Assembly: GCF_000514815.1 (NCBI RefSeq)
Contig: NZ_KI911471.1
Location: 583,688 to 647,687, forward strand
DNA: 64,000 nucleotides
Reading direction: 5' to 3'
Origin: Salinispora fenicalii
Lineage (GTDB): Bacteria > Actinomycetota > Actinomycetes > Mycobacteriales > Micromonosporaceae
Shown: positions 43,495 to 52,165 of the stretch, piece by piece
Position numbering within the stretch: position 1 is the first letter of the stretch
Layout of the letters: each line of letters begins with the position of its first letter
Translations under genes and position numbers: made by a program
Notes under the pieces: model-generated
The model's database searches: none
Told to the model about the DNA's origin: nothing
Seen by the model: the letters and a program-made list of their open reading frames with translations, nothing else

Positions 43495-44960
43495 AGGGAT
43501 CCACCTTCAAACGCTGCGGCTGCCGCGACAGCGTCACGGGCCGCCGCCTGGGACGTTCCTGCCCGCAGCTTCGCCGGCCCGGCGGCGGCTGGTCCCGCAA
43601 CCACGGCCACTGGCACTGGCAGATCGAAATCCCCGCCCGCGCTGACGGCACCCGCCGCCCGCTACGGCACGGCCCCTACGACACCCAGGCCGACGCCGAC
43701 GCGATTCTCGATCGCATCCGGGCCGCGCTCGCCGTGCCCGACCCCACCGACCCGCACGTCACCGTCAAGACCGGCGACCTCATCGAAACCGCCGTCAAGA
43801 CCGGCGCACCCATCCCCACCCCCGATCAGATCCGCCGGGCGCTGCACCTGGACATCACCCCCACCGAACTCCCGACGATGGAGGTGTATCTGACCGACTG
43901 GCTCGCCGGACGCAAGAACATCAAGAAAGGCACCCTGCGCTCCTACGAAGGACACATCCGGCTGCACCTGATCCCGTACCTCGGCCACCTGCGTATCGAC
44001 CGGCTCCGCCCCGGCCACATCGACGCCATGTACGACGCCATCGACGAACGCAACACCACCATCGCCACCCTCCGCGCCAGCCGAGACCAAGCTAAACGCG
44101 ACCAGGTCAAAGGCCAGCGCATCGCCGGCACTGCGACACAGCACCGCATCCACGCCACCCTGCGCAAAGCCCTCAACGACGCGATACGCCGCCACCGCTA
44201 CATCGACACCAACCCAGCCCTGATGGTCGAACTACCACCAGCCCGGCCACCCAAGCCGACCATCTGGACCGACCAACGCGTCAAGACGTGGCGCGACACC
44301 GGCAAGACCCCCAGCCCCGTCATGATCTGGACCCCCGAATACACCGGCCAGTTCCTCGACCACACCCACGACGCAGGCGACCGGCTCTACGCCCTCTACC
44401 ACCTCATCACCTTCACCGGCCTCCGCCGAGGCGAAGCCTGCGGCCTGCACTGGGACGACCTCGACCTCGACGCCCGAACGCTCACCGTCCGCTGGCAACT
44501 CGTCCAACACGGCTGGGCCACCGCCATCGACACCCCCAAAACCACCGACAGCGAAGCCACCGTCGCACTCGACACCGAAACCATCGCTGTACTGCGCGCC
44601 CACCGCGCACGCCACCACCGCGAACGCCTCGCCGCCGGCACCGCCTGGACCAGGACCGGACTGGTCTTCACCACCCCGACCGGCGGCCGGCTACACCCCG
44701 CCGACGTCACCGATCATTTCCACCACCTCGCCGCTCAAGCCGGACTACCACCCATCCGCCTGCACGACCTGCGTCACGGCGCCGCCACCATGGGACTCGC
44801 CGCCGGCGTCCAGATGAAGATCATCTCCAACCGACTCCGCCACTCCAGCCCACACTTCACCGCCAAGTTCTACGGCGACGTCCTACCCGAGCTATCCCAC
44901 GCCGCCGCCGAAGTAACCGCCGCCGTCGTCCCACGTCGCGGCGGGACGAGGCCGGCGTAA
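43491..44960 (+). CDS. int: tyrosine site-specific recombinase (AICE integrase)
   Basis: 489 residues. N-terminal arm-binding region rich in Cys/Arg (FKRCGCRDSVTGRRLG), core-binding domain MEVYLTDWLAGRKNIKKGTL with YEGHIRLHLIPYLGHLRIDR. Catalytic residues seen: Arg in TGLRRGEACGLHWDD, HDLRHGAATMGLAAG (HxxR), HSSPHFTAKFYGDVLPE (H and the nucleophilic Tyr). Full length. GTG 43491 overlaps the Xis stop. A 10-bp hairpin lies just after it. Confidence 0.94.
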   Translation: MKGSTFKRCGCRDSVTGRRLGRSCPQLRRPGGGWSRNHGHWHWQIEIPARADGTRRPLRHGPYDTQADADAILDRIRAALAVPDPTDPHVTVKTGDLIETAVKTGAPIPTPDQIRRALHLDITPTELPTMEVYLTDWLAGRKNIKKGTLRSYEGHIRLHLIPYLGHLRIDRLRPGHIDAMYDAIDERNTTIATLRASRDQAKRDQVKGQRIAGTATQHRIHATLRKALNDAIRRHRYIDTNPALMVELPPARPPKPTIWTDQRVKTWRDTGKTPSPVMIWTPEYTGQFLDHTHDAGDRLYALYHLITFTGLRRGEACGLHWDDLDLDARTLTVRWQLVQHGWATAIDTPKTTDSEATVALDTETIAVLRAHRARHHRERLAAGTAWTRTGLVFTTPTGGRLHPADVTDHFHHLAAQAGLPPIRLHDLRHGAATMGLAAGVQMKIISNRLRHSSPHFTAKFYGDVLPELSHAAAEVTAAVVPRRGGTRPA

Positions 44961-44987
44961 TCCATGGGCTGACACCGTAGCCAATGC

Positions 44988-45025
44988 CGCTGGGCCAGCC
45001 GGTGTTCGTGCCTGATGGCCCAGCG
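44988..45025 (+). terminator. hairpin after integrase gene
   Basis: Perfect 10-bp inverted repeat (44988-44997 with 45016-45025) and 18-base loop, about 30 bases past the integrase stop. Either a terminator or part of the attachment-site arm region. The stretch to 45142 contains no tRNA sequence I can recognise, so the right attachment site is unidentified. Confidence 0.5.
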
Positions 45026-45142
45026 CTATACCACCGACTTGACCTTCGGGAAGCGGCAAGCGCGGGTCCAAACCCCATGCCTGGGGGCTCCGCCTAAAAA
45101 CTTTGGCCTGTATGGTGTACCCCTGGCGTGAGTCGGGCGCGG

Positions 45143-46423
45143 TCATGGCTTCGGTCCTGCGGCGGCGACGCGGGCGCGGTGTTCGCTGCGGATGGCGGCG
45201 ATCTCCTTGCGGATGCTGGTCAGCGCGTCGATCTCGGCGCTGTTCAGATCTGGGTGCCACAGGTCGATCAGCAAGATGTCCCGTGGCTGGTCGCTGTGGT
45301 TCCACGCTTCATGCAGGTACGACGGGGAGAACACGAGCGTCTGCCCGTCGCGCCAGGTTCGCATTTCGCCTCCCACACGGATGCCCGCGTCGGCGGGTAT
45401 GGACAGCCCGAGATGCAGGGTCTGCTGGTAGTCGTTCTCGTCGTAGTGCTGTTGCAGTGCCGCTCCCGGCCCGAGACGCAGGATGACCGCCTCGCCGGAG
45501 ATCCGGTGGCCGAGGGCACCGAGCATCGCCCGGGTGGACAGACACGTGGCCGGGAGCGCGCCGGTGACCTTGCCGTCGTCATAGATTTGGATGGCCGTCC
45601 ATGCGCCGGGATCCTTCAGCTGTACCTTGCTGACGATGTAGTCGTGCTGCAGGTACGTCTCCGGCGGCCGTGCCGCGACCAGCCCGGTCAGCTCCTCGTG
45701 GACGCGGGCGGTGTGCGGCCGGCAGACGTTCAGGACCTCGGCCAGCGCGGGCAGCGATTCGACGTCAGGCCAGGGTGTGGTGTCCAGGCCGGGTGTGATG
45801 AACATGGCGGGCCGCGCCGCAGTCGTGGTGCGTGGTGCCGCCCTGTCACCGATGAGCACTTCGACGCCTTGCACCACGCGGAAGATGGCGTCGCCGTGGG
45901 CGATGCAAAGTTGTTCCACAAGGGACAACAGGCGCTGCCGGCCGCGCCGCCGGATCAGTCGGCGCCGGCCCCGGTCGGTGCGGTTTTGCGGCACGAAGAC
46001 GCACGTCGGCCCAGGCGGCACCACGAGGTGGTCGTCGAGCAGGTTGCCGAACTCGTCCGGGTGGAGACCCTGCCCGGCGACGACCTGCCGTCTTGCGCTT
46101 GGGCCGGCATCGAGGACTGCGGCCCATTCCAGTCCCGCTGCGACCGCCTGGCGGGCGGTTGTCTCTGCGGCGTCGGCCGTCACGTCGGCGACGATGATGC
46201 CGTCGCGGGTCAACCGGTCGGCGACAGCGGCCAGGTTTTGCAGCGGTGCTGTGGCGCCGTCCATGATGACGAGCTCGCAGGCCGATGTGCCGGGGACGGT
46301 GGCGCCCACCAGCACGGTCTCGGCTGCCGGAACCGGTGACCGACCCGGCGTCAGGAGACCTACCCGGCTGGAGGTCAGTTCCTCCTCCGTCATGAGATCG
46401 GCGACAAGGTGGTCCAAGACCAT
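45143..46423 (-). CDS. aspartyl/asparaginyl beta-hydroxylase-type (AspH) oxygenase
   Basis: 426 residues from ATG 46423, with GGAGG upstream. The C-terminal 200 residues carry an Asp_Arg_Hydrox fold: QLKDPGAWTAIQIYDDGKVT, LRLGPGAALQQHYDEND (HxD iron ligands), the LHLGLSIPADAGIRVGGEM strand, WRDGQTLVFSPSYLHEAWNH (distal His) and RDILLIDLWHPDL (2-oxoglutarate-binding Arg). The N-terminal 200 residues are not recognised. Family chemistry: beta-hydroxylation of Asp/Asn or related residues. It lies 31 bases after the PKS gene in the same operon and faces an NRPS with an Asp code, so hydroxylation of the Asp unit is likely (inference). Confidence 0.85.
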   Translation of the reverse strand: MVLDHLVADLMTEEELTSSRVGLLTPGRSPVPAAETVLVGATVPGTSACELVIMDGATAPLQNLAAVADRLTRDGIIVADVTADAAETTARQAVAAGLEWAAVLDAGPSARRQVVAGQGLHPDEFGNLLDDHLVVPPGPTCVFVPQNRTDRGRRRLIRRRGRQRLLSLVEQLCIAHGDAIFRVVQGVEVLIGDRAAPRTTTAARPAMFITPGLDTTPWPDVESLPALAEVLNVCRPHTARVHEELTGLVAARPPETYLQHDYIVSKVQLKDPGAWTAIQIYDDGKVTGALPATCLSTRAMLGALGHRISGEAVILRLGPGAALQQHYDENDYQQTLHLGLSIPADAGIRVGGEMRTWRDGQTLVFSPSYLHEAWNHSDQPRDILLIDLWHPDLNSAEIDALTSIRKEIAAIRSEHRARVAAAGPKP

Positions 46424-46454
46424 GGCGGGCCTCCGTCCGTCTGTCAAGGCGTTG

Positions 46455-49400
46455 CTAGATGCGACCGGAGACCAGGACGTCGTGCTCGCCGGGTGTCTCC
46501 GGGGCTGCCGAGCCAGTCGCCTGCGCACGGACCAGGCCGACCAGGCCGGTCACCGTGCGATTGGCCATCACCTCACGCAATGTGACCCTGACACTCAGAT
46601 CCCGCTCGAGACGGCTGCGGATCCGCATGGCGGTGAGCGAGTCGCCGCCCTGTTTGTAGAGGTCCGCATCGTCGTGAGGGGGCGGCCGGCCGACGACCTC
46701 GGCCCAGATCTGCCGCACCGACGATGCGGCGTCGCCGGTCTGGAGGGACGCAGGCGTTGCACTCCGAGCATGCGGTCCGTCGTCGTCTGGCGAGACTGTG
46801 GCGGACGCCGGGTCGAGCTCCTCCACCCAGGTCCGATGACGCGGCACGAGATCGCCTTTGGCAACCACCACGTGGTAGTGGGTGGCGTCGAGCACCGCCT
46901 GCAGGGCCGCCCATGGTTCTCCTCCGCAGAGGGCGTATTGCTCCAGTGCGTCGCGGTCGCGATCGGGAGGATCTTCCGGCAGCCGCCATCCGTCCCAGCC
47001 GACGGACGTCCAGCGCAGCTTGTCAAGGTCGTGCGCCTGGCGTGCCAGCGCGTCCAGCCCGGCGTTGGCCGCCGCGTAGGCGGCGAGGCTCGGACCGCCC
47101 AGCAGCGCCGCGTTGGAGGAGAAGGTGACACAGCGGGTTTCGGGATGGCTGCGTACCCACTCCAGCAGATGCTGGGCGCCGGACACTTTCGCGTCCCACT
47201 GCTCGATGCACGCTGCTCGGATGCCGGCGTCTGCGAGGTCGCCGATCGGGGCATTCGCGGAGTCGGCGTGGGGCTCGCCCGCGAGGTGCAGGATCGTCAT
47301 CCTGCCCGGCCCGGCCCGGTGGGCGATGTCGAGGGCGTCGAAGGTCGCGGTGCGGTCCCGCAGGTCGGCCTGCAGGATGGTGACATCGGCGCCGGCGGCT
47401 CGCATCGCGGTCAGCGCCGCGGCCGCCGGTGTCGTCACGCCGTCGGGCTGACCAGAGCGGCAGACGATGAACAGGTCACGGCAGCCGTGTTCGGCCAGCC
47501 ACCGGCCGACCCATCGGCCGAACCTGCCCAGGCCACCTGTGATGACATAGCTGCCGACCGGCAGCGGGTGCGGGCCGCCGTGCACGACGCCGACCTCCTC
47601 GACGACAGGTCTCCAGATGCTCCGCCGCCGCACACCCAGCAGCGTCCCTGGCCGTTGCGCTGTCACGACACGATCCACGACCTCCACGTCGGCCGGCCAC
47701 GCGTCGAGGTCGAGACAGGTGACATCCAGGTCCGACTGTTCCTGCGCCACGACCAGCGCCGCGGCGGCCACAGCGGCGGCGGCCGGACCGGCGGGTTCGT
47801 CGCCGACGATGTCGAACGCGCCACGGGTGAGCACGACGAGCCGCGGCGGCGGTCCGCTCTGCTGCGTAGTGGCCGCCGCCAGTGCCAGGAAGCTCGCCGC
47901 CGCGGTGGGGCCGTCCGGTTCGTCCATCTGCCGGGTGTCGATCAGGACGTCGCACGGAGTCGGTGCGGCTTCGGATTCGGTTACGGTGACCGTGTGGCCG
48001 TGCTGCCGGAGGCTTCTCGCCAAGGCTTGGCCGAGTGCGCCACTGGCCGTGCGCAGGACGATTCTGCGGTGGGGTCGCCCGCCGTCGAGGCGGGTGCGCT
48101 TCCAGCTGCGGCTCCACAGCGCCACCCGGGACGGCTGGGCCGCAGCCGGCGGCGTCCCTCCGGGTGCGTGGACGGAGCGGGCGAGCGGGGCAACGGGCAG
48201 GGGGACCTGGCGGGAGGCACGGCGCGGCAGGGCCGTCCAGTCGACCTGGACTCCGTACCGCCACAGCAGTCCCAACGCTTCGACGAAGGCGTCGGTGTGT
48301 GAGACGTCGTCGCTCTGCCGTGCCGCCGTCACGACGGCCTGCGCCTGTTCTCCGACGGTCTCGCGGATGGCACCCGCCAGGCCGGTCGACGGCCCGACCT
48401 CGAGCAGCACGGTGTCCGGTCGCTCGGCGACCGCTGTCCGCAGGCATTCGTCGAAGCGCACGGGCTCCCGGAAATGCCGCACCCAGTGACGCGGGTCGGC
48501 GGCGGTACGCTCGTCGACGCGGGCCGGCCCGACCGTGCTGAGCAGCTCGCGGATGGGTCGCTGCAGGACCAGACGCGACGCCGCGTCGTCGATGCCGTCC
48601 AGCACCGGATCGAGCAGCGAGCAGTGCACCGCGCTGATGAGATCCAGCCTGTGGACCGGGATGTCGTCCTTCGCCAGTTCGTCCAGGAACCGTTGCAACG
48701 GCTCCGGTCGCCCGGACACCACAGAGCGGCAGGGCGAGTTGACCAGCGCGAGCTCGACATCCGGCGGAAGCCGGCGGGCGAGGTCGTCCGCGCCGAGACC
48801 GACGACCGCGGCACCGCTCGGGACGACGGCTCGCACAGCGTGCTCGCGGGCCATCGCCAGGTCCAGGGCGTCCGTCGTGCCGATAAGCCCAGCCGCTGCG
48901 GCTGCGGTGATCTCACCGAGGCTCTGGCCGAGCACCATGTCACCGCCTGCGCCGAATGCGTCGAGCGCAGCGTGCACGGCAAGTCCCTGCGCCACGATCG
49001 CGGCGAGCACACCATGCGGGTTGCGCCGGCTTCCGGACATGACGGCCGGCAGGTCTACGTCCCAGCGGGACAGCAGGTGCTGCGCCGCAGCGCGGAGGGT
49101 GCTGTCCACGACCGGCAGGTGTGTGCGGAGTTCGCCGAGGGTGCCCGGGACGGGTCTGCCGTAGCCGGGGAAGACGACGACGAGCCTCGGGGCGCCGGTC
49201 ACCGGCTGCAGCGGCGGGGCAGGCGATCGCAGGGATCGGACGAGTTCCTCGCGATGCGTGCCGAGCACCACCCGTCGATACGGCTCCTCGCTGCGGGCGG
49301 TCTGTAAGGTGTACGCGACGGCAGCCGGGTCGGCGCCGGAAGACTCAAGTTCGGTCGCGACGGCGATCGCATATGGCGTGAGCGCATCGGGACGTCGTGC

Positions 49401-50750
49401 CGACAACGTCAATGCAAACGGCACGCCGTCCGGCCCAGGCACGTCGCCGGCGACGGGTGGTGCCTGTTCCAGGACCACGTGCGCATTGGTGCCGCCGAGA
49501 CCGAGCGAATGCACGCTCGCCCTCCGGGGGACGTCGACGTCGTCCCAGTCGAGGGTCTCGGCGGAGACGACGAACGCGGAGTCGGCGAGCCCGGAGTGCG
49601 GGTTCGGCGCGGTGTAGTGCAACGTGGCTGGGATGCGTCCGTGCTCGACCGCCAGGCAGGCCTTGATGAAGCCGGCGACGCCGGCGGCGGCGTCCAGATG
49701 GCCGATGCCGGATTTCACCGAGCCCAGGACGACCGGCCGGTCCCCGCTGCGGCGGGCCGTCCACACCCGCGACAGCGCCTCGATCTCCAGCGGGTCACCG
49801 AGCGGGGTCGCCGTTCCGTGACCTTCGACGTAGCCGATGTCACTCGGGCGCAGACCGGCCACGTCGAGTGCGATCCGAGCCACCTCCGCCTGCCCGGGCA
49901 CACCTGGCGCGGTGAAGCTCGACTTGCGTGCGCCGTCGTTGTTGATCGCGGATCCACGGATGACAGCATGGATGTGGCTGCCGTTGTCGAGGGCGTCCGC
50001 CAGACGGCTCAGCACGACGACGCCGGCCCCGTCGCCGCTGACGATGCCGGTGCCGGACTTGTCGTACGGCCGGCACCGGCCGTCGACGCAGTAGACACCC
50101 TCCGGCTCGTAGAGGTGCCCGCGGTGCAACGGATGGCGGATGGCGACGCCACCGGCGACCGCAGCGTCACACTCGTGGGTTAGCAGGCTCTGCACAGCGA
50201 TGTGAATGGCCACCAGGGACGTCGAGCAGGCCGTTCGGACGGTGAACGCAGGTCCCTGCAAATTGAGCAGGAAAGCGACGCGGGTGGCGAAGTAGTCCGA
50301 ACTTGTGGTGAGGTCGGCGGCCAGCGAGTTGCCCTGGCCCCGCCAGGAGTCCTGAGCGGTGCTGTAGGTGGTGTCGCTGCATCCGGCGAAGACGCCGACG
50401 GAAGCGTTGCCGCTCGCGCGCACCCCCGACGACTCCAGCGCGGTCCAGGCGCACTCAACGAAGACGCGGTGCTGCGGGTCGAGTGCGCGCGCTGTCTCCG
50501 GCGTGATGCCGAAGTGCAGCTCGTCGAATGCATACGGGTCAGGAATCGGAGCGCAAGCAGGCACGAACGACGGATGCTGCAGCAGGCCTTCGCCGATCCC
50601 GGAATGTCGTAGTTCGCTGACGTCGAATCGCTGGACGGCATCGACGCCGGCGCAGAGATTGCGCCAATAGGTCGCCAGATCCGGCGCGGCAGGAAAGCGA
50701 CACGCCATACCGACGACGGCTATCGCATTGTCGGCGTCGACATTTGTCAT
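46455..50750 (-). CDS. type I polyketide synthase module, KS-AT-KR-T
   Basis: 1431 residues. KS about 8-430: nucleophile in RTACSTS (C175), EGHGTATPLGDP (H311), SVKSGIGHLDAAAG (H351). AT about 520-810: VFPGYG, active Ser in GQSLGE (608-613; usual GHSxGE altered), and VHCSLL (H709) where malonyl/methylmalonyl ATs have HAFH or YASH, so extender choice is unclear. KR about 880-1290 with TGGLGRFG and catalytic FSSNAALLG...AAYAAANAGLD. T at about 1375: GGDSLTAMRI. No DH, ER or TE. ATG 50750. Divergent from the NRPS arm; the AspH-type gene follows. Confidence 0.93.
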   Translation of the reverse strand: MTNVDADNAIAVVGMACRFPAAPDLATYWRNLCAGVDAVQRFDVSELRHSGIGEGLLQHPSFVPACAPIPDPYAFDELHFGITPETARALDPQHRVFVECAWTALESSGVRASGNASVGVFAGCSDTTYSTAQDSWRGQGNSLAADLTTSSDYFATRVAFLLNLQGPAFTVRTACSTSLVAIHIAVQSLLTHECDAAVAGGVAIRHPLHRGHLYEPEGVYCVDGRCRPYDKSGTGIVSGDGAGVVVLSRLADALDNGSHIHAVIRGSAINNDGARKSSFTAPGVPGQAEVARIALDVAGLRPSDIGYVEGHGTATPLGDPLEIEALSRVWTARRSGDRPVVLGSVKSGIGHLDAAAGVAGFIKACLAVEHGRIPATLHYTAPNPHSGLADSAFVVSAETLDWDDVDVPRRASVHSLGLGGTNAHVVLEQAPPVAGDVPGPDGVPFALTLSARRPDALTPYAIAVATELESSGADPAAVAYTLQTARSEEPYRRVVLGTHREELVRSLRSPAPPLQPVTGAPRLVVVFPGYGRPVPGTLGELRTHLPVVDSTLRAAAQHLLSRWDVDLPAVMSGSRRNPHGVLAAIVAQGLAVHAALDAFGAGGDMVLGQSLGEITAAAAAGLIGTTDALDLAMAREHAVRAVVPSGAAVVGLGADDLARRLPPDVELALVNSPCRSVVSGRPEPLQRFLDELAKDDIPVHRLDLISAVHCSLLDPVLDGIDDAASRLVLQRPIRELLSTVGPARVDERTAADPRHWVRHFREPVRFDECLRTAVAERPDTVLLEVGPSTGLAGAIRETVGEQAQAVVTAARQSDDVSHTDAFVEALGLLWRYGVQVDWTALPRRASRQVPLPVAPLARSVHAPGGTPPAAAQPSRVALWSRSWKRTRLDGGRPHRRIVLRTASGALGQALARSLRQHGHTVTVTESEAAPTPCDVLIDTRQMDEPDGPTAAASFLALAAATTQQSGPPPRLVVLTRGAFDIVGDEPAGPAAAAVAAAALVVAQEQSDLDVTCLDLDAWPADVEVVDRVVTAQRPGTLLGVRRRSIWRPVVEEVGVVHGGPHPLPVGSYVITGGLGRFGRWVGRWLAEHGCRDLFIVCRSGQPDGVTTPAAAALTAMRAAGADVTILQADLRDRTATFDALDIAHRAGPGRMTILHLAGEPHADSANAPIGDLADAGIRAACIEQWDAKVSGAQHLLEWVRSHPETRCVTFSSNAALLGGPSLAAYAAANAGLDALARQAHDLDKLRWTSVGWDGWRLPEDPPDRDRDALEQYALCGGEPWAALQAVLDATHYHVVVAKGDLVPRHRTWVEELDPASATVSPDDDGPHARSATPASLQTGDAASSVRQIWAEVVGRPPPHDDADLYKQGGDSLTAMRIRSRLERDLSVRVTLREVMANRTVTGLVGLVRAQATGSAAPETPGEHDVLVSGRI

Positions 50751-51118
50751 CGGCCGCGTCCCCTATCATTCTACAGGCGCGATGTCGTTCATCGATCCTA
50801 CACCGCGGGCCTATTGGCTTCAAGTATCATAGGCGTTTGCCATTTCGGCTAGAGCTATGCTAATGGACCTGAATGAATTAAAAAATCACTTGGAGCTGCT
50901 GGACAGGTGCGAGCTGACTGTGTCAGTGTTGGCAAGGCAGAAGCGGACAGGTCACACGGGGGATCGCGTCGGCGTCGTGTTCCCATGCACGCGTCGAGGC
51001 CGGTACCACCGGCCGGACCTGGCCTGCGGTCGGCGACATGTCCCGCGCGCCCGAAGCAGTGACAGGACGAGCGGCGGCGAGACACCCGGCGGCGGCACGG
51101 AATCCTTTGGAGGCGTGG
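50751..51118. promoter_or_regulatory. AT-rich divergent control region of the PKS/NRPS locus
   Basis: The gap between the divergent PKS and radical SAM genes includes a stretch (about 50760-50890) distinctly poorer in GC than its surroundings, with runs such as GAATTAAAAAATC. It is the natural site for bidirectional promoters. A frame opens at ATG 50857/50866 (MDLNELKNHLELLDRCELTV) and overlaps the radical SAM gene; it has no ribosome-binding site, so it may be a leader peptide or nothing. Confidence 0.5.
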
Positions 51119-52129
51119 ATGACCGCCCAGATAGAGAAGTTCATCTGGGATTTGACCTATGCCTGCCCGTTGCGGTGCATCCACTGCTACTCGGAGTCGG
51201 GTCGGCGTGCCGCGCGGATGCTGAGCCGCGACGACGCGATGCGCGTCGTGGACGTCGTGTGCGAGACGCGTCCGCAGCGGATGTCCATCAGCGGCGGTGA
51301 GCCGTTGCTCGCCCCGTGGTGGAGAGAGGCGGTCGGACGCCTGCACGATGCCGGCATCGCCGTCACGGTTTTCACCAGTGGCTGGGTCATGGACGAGCAG
51401 ACGGCAGAAGACCTGGCGGCGTCCGTCGCGACCGTCGCGGTGAGTGTGGACGGGCCAGACGCTCGGATCCACGACGCTGTCCGCGGCCGGAACGGTGCGT
51501 TCGCCAAGGCCATGACCGCCTTGGAACTGCTCGACCGCGTCAAGGAGAAGCGCGCAGGGGGCGGCGGTTTTTGCTGTTCACTCGGCATCGACTACACCGT
51601 GACCCGTTCGGGCATGCGTGGCCTGGAGAACTTCGTGGAGGCGATGACCACGCGGTTCCCCGCCGTGGATTTCATCCGCTTCGGTGCGGTAATCCCATCC
51701 GGTCTGGCGGCCGAAGAGGAGCTCGAGCGGGACGAACTGCTCACCTACGACCAGCTCGTCGAACTCACCGATTCGCAGCAGCGGCTCGCCGCGCATGTGC
51801 GCAGCGCCGCGGAGGTTTCGGTGACGGACGTCCGCTACTTCCTGCCGGGCAGCTCCGCCAGTGACGCAGGCGAGGCGATCGCTTCGATCGAGGCCGACGG
51901 GCAGATGCGTGCCTTCCCGATCTACGAGGCGAAGGTGGGCAACGTCCTCGAGGAACCGCTCGACGTGCTGTGGGCGAGGGTTCTGGCATGGCGCCGGGAG
52001 CCGTTCGTGGTCGAGCAACTGCGGTCCATCCGGACCGTGGCGGACTGGGCCAGGGCGGCGAGAGCCCTGGACCGCCGGTACGGCTCACCCGACGACCAGG
52101 TACGCATCTCGCGACGAGCCCGTAACTGA
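51119..52129 (+). CDS. radical SAM enzyme with cysteine-less SPASM-like tail
   Basis: 336 residues from ATG 51119, with GGAGG 7 bases upstream. Radical SAM motif CPLRCIHCYSESG (Cx3Cx2C) at about residue 16, SISGGEPLL, and VSVDGPDARIHDAVRG typical of the SPASM/Twitch clade. The tail has the SPASM-like ending (AKVGNVLEEPLDVLWARVL), but the Cys residues that would bind auxiliary clusters are missing; a CC pair occurs mid-protein (GGGFCCSLGIDYT). First gene of the plus-strand arm; the NRPS starts about 30 bases later. May modify a carrier-bound amino acid; reaction unknown. Confidence 0.88.
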   Translation: MTAQIEKFIWDLTYACPLRCIHCYSESGRRAARMLSRDDAMRVVDVVCETRPQRMSISGGEPLLAPWWREAVGRLHDAGIAVTVFTSGWVMDEQTAEDLAASVATVAVSVDGPDARIHDAVRGRNGAFAKAMTALELLDRVKEKRAGGGGFCCSLGIDYTVTRSGMRGLENFVEAMTTRFPAVDFIRFGAVIPSGLAAEEELERDELLTYDQLVELTDSQQRLAAHVRSAAEVSVTDVRYFLPGSSASDAGEAIASIEADGQMRAFPIYEAKVGNVLEEPLDVLWARVLAWRREPFVVEQLRSIRTVADWARAARALDRRYGSPDDQVRISRRARN

Positions 52130-52165
52130 CGCCGGCCTAGCAGGACCGGTTGGGGGTTGCCGTAC

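Noticed and set aside
45026..45142. tRNA or tRNA fragment as right attachment site of the integrase element
   Set aside because: No T-loop GGTTCGA-type sequence or match to the tRNA-Lys core on either strand.
45711..48302. 863-codon plus-strand frame opposite the PKS
   Set aside because: Antisense shadow of the PKS/AspH genes; no domain, and the minus-strand frame has intact catalytic motifs.
50855..51472. Minus-strand frame across the PKS-radical SAM gap
   Set aside because: Antisense to the radical SAM gene, no ribosome-binding site or motif.
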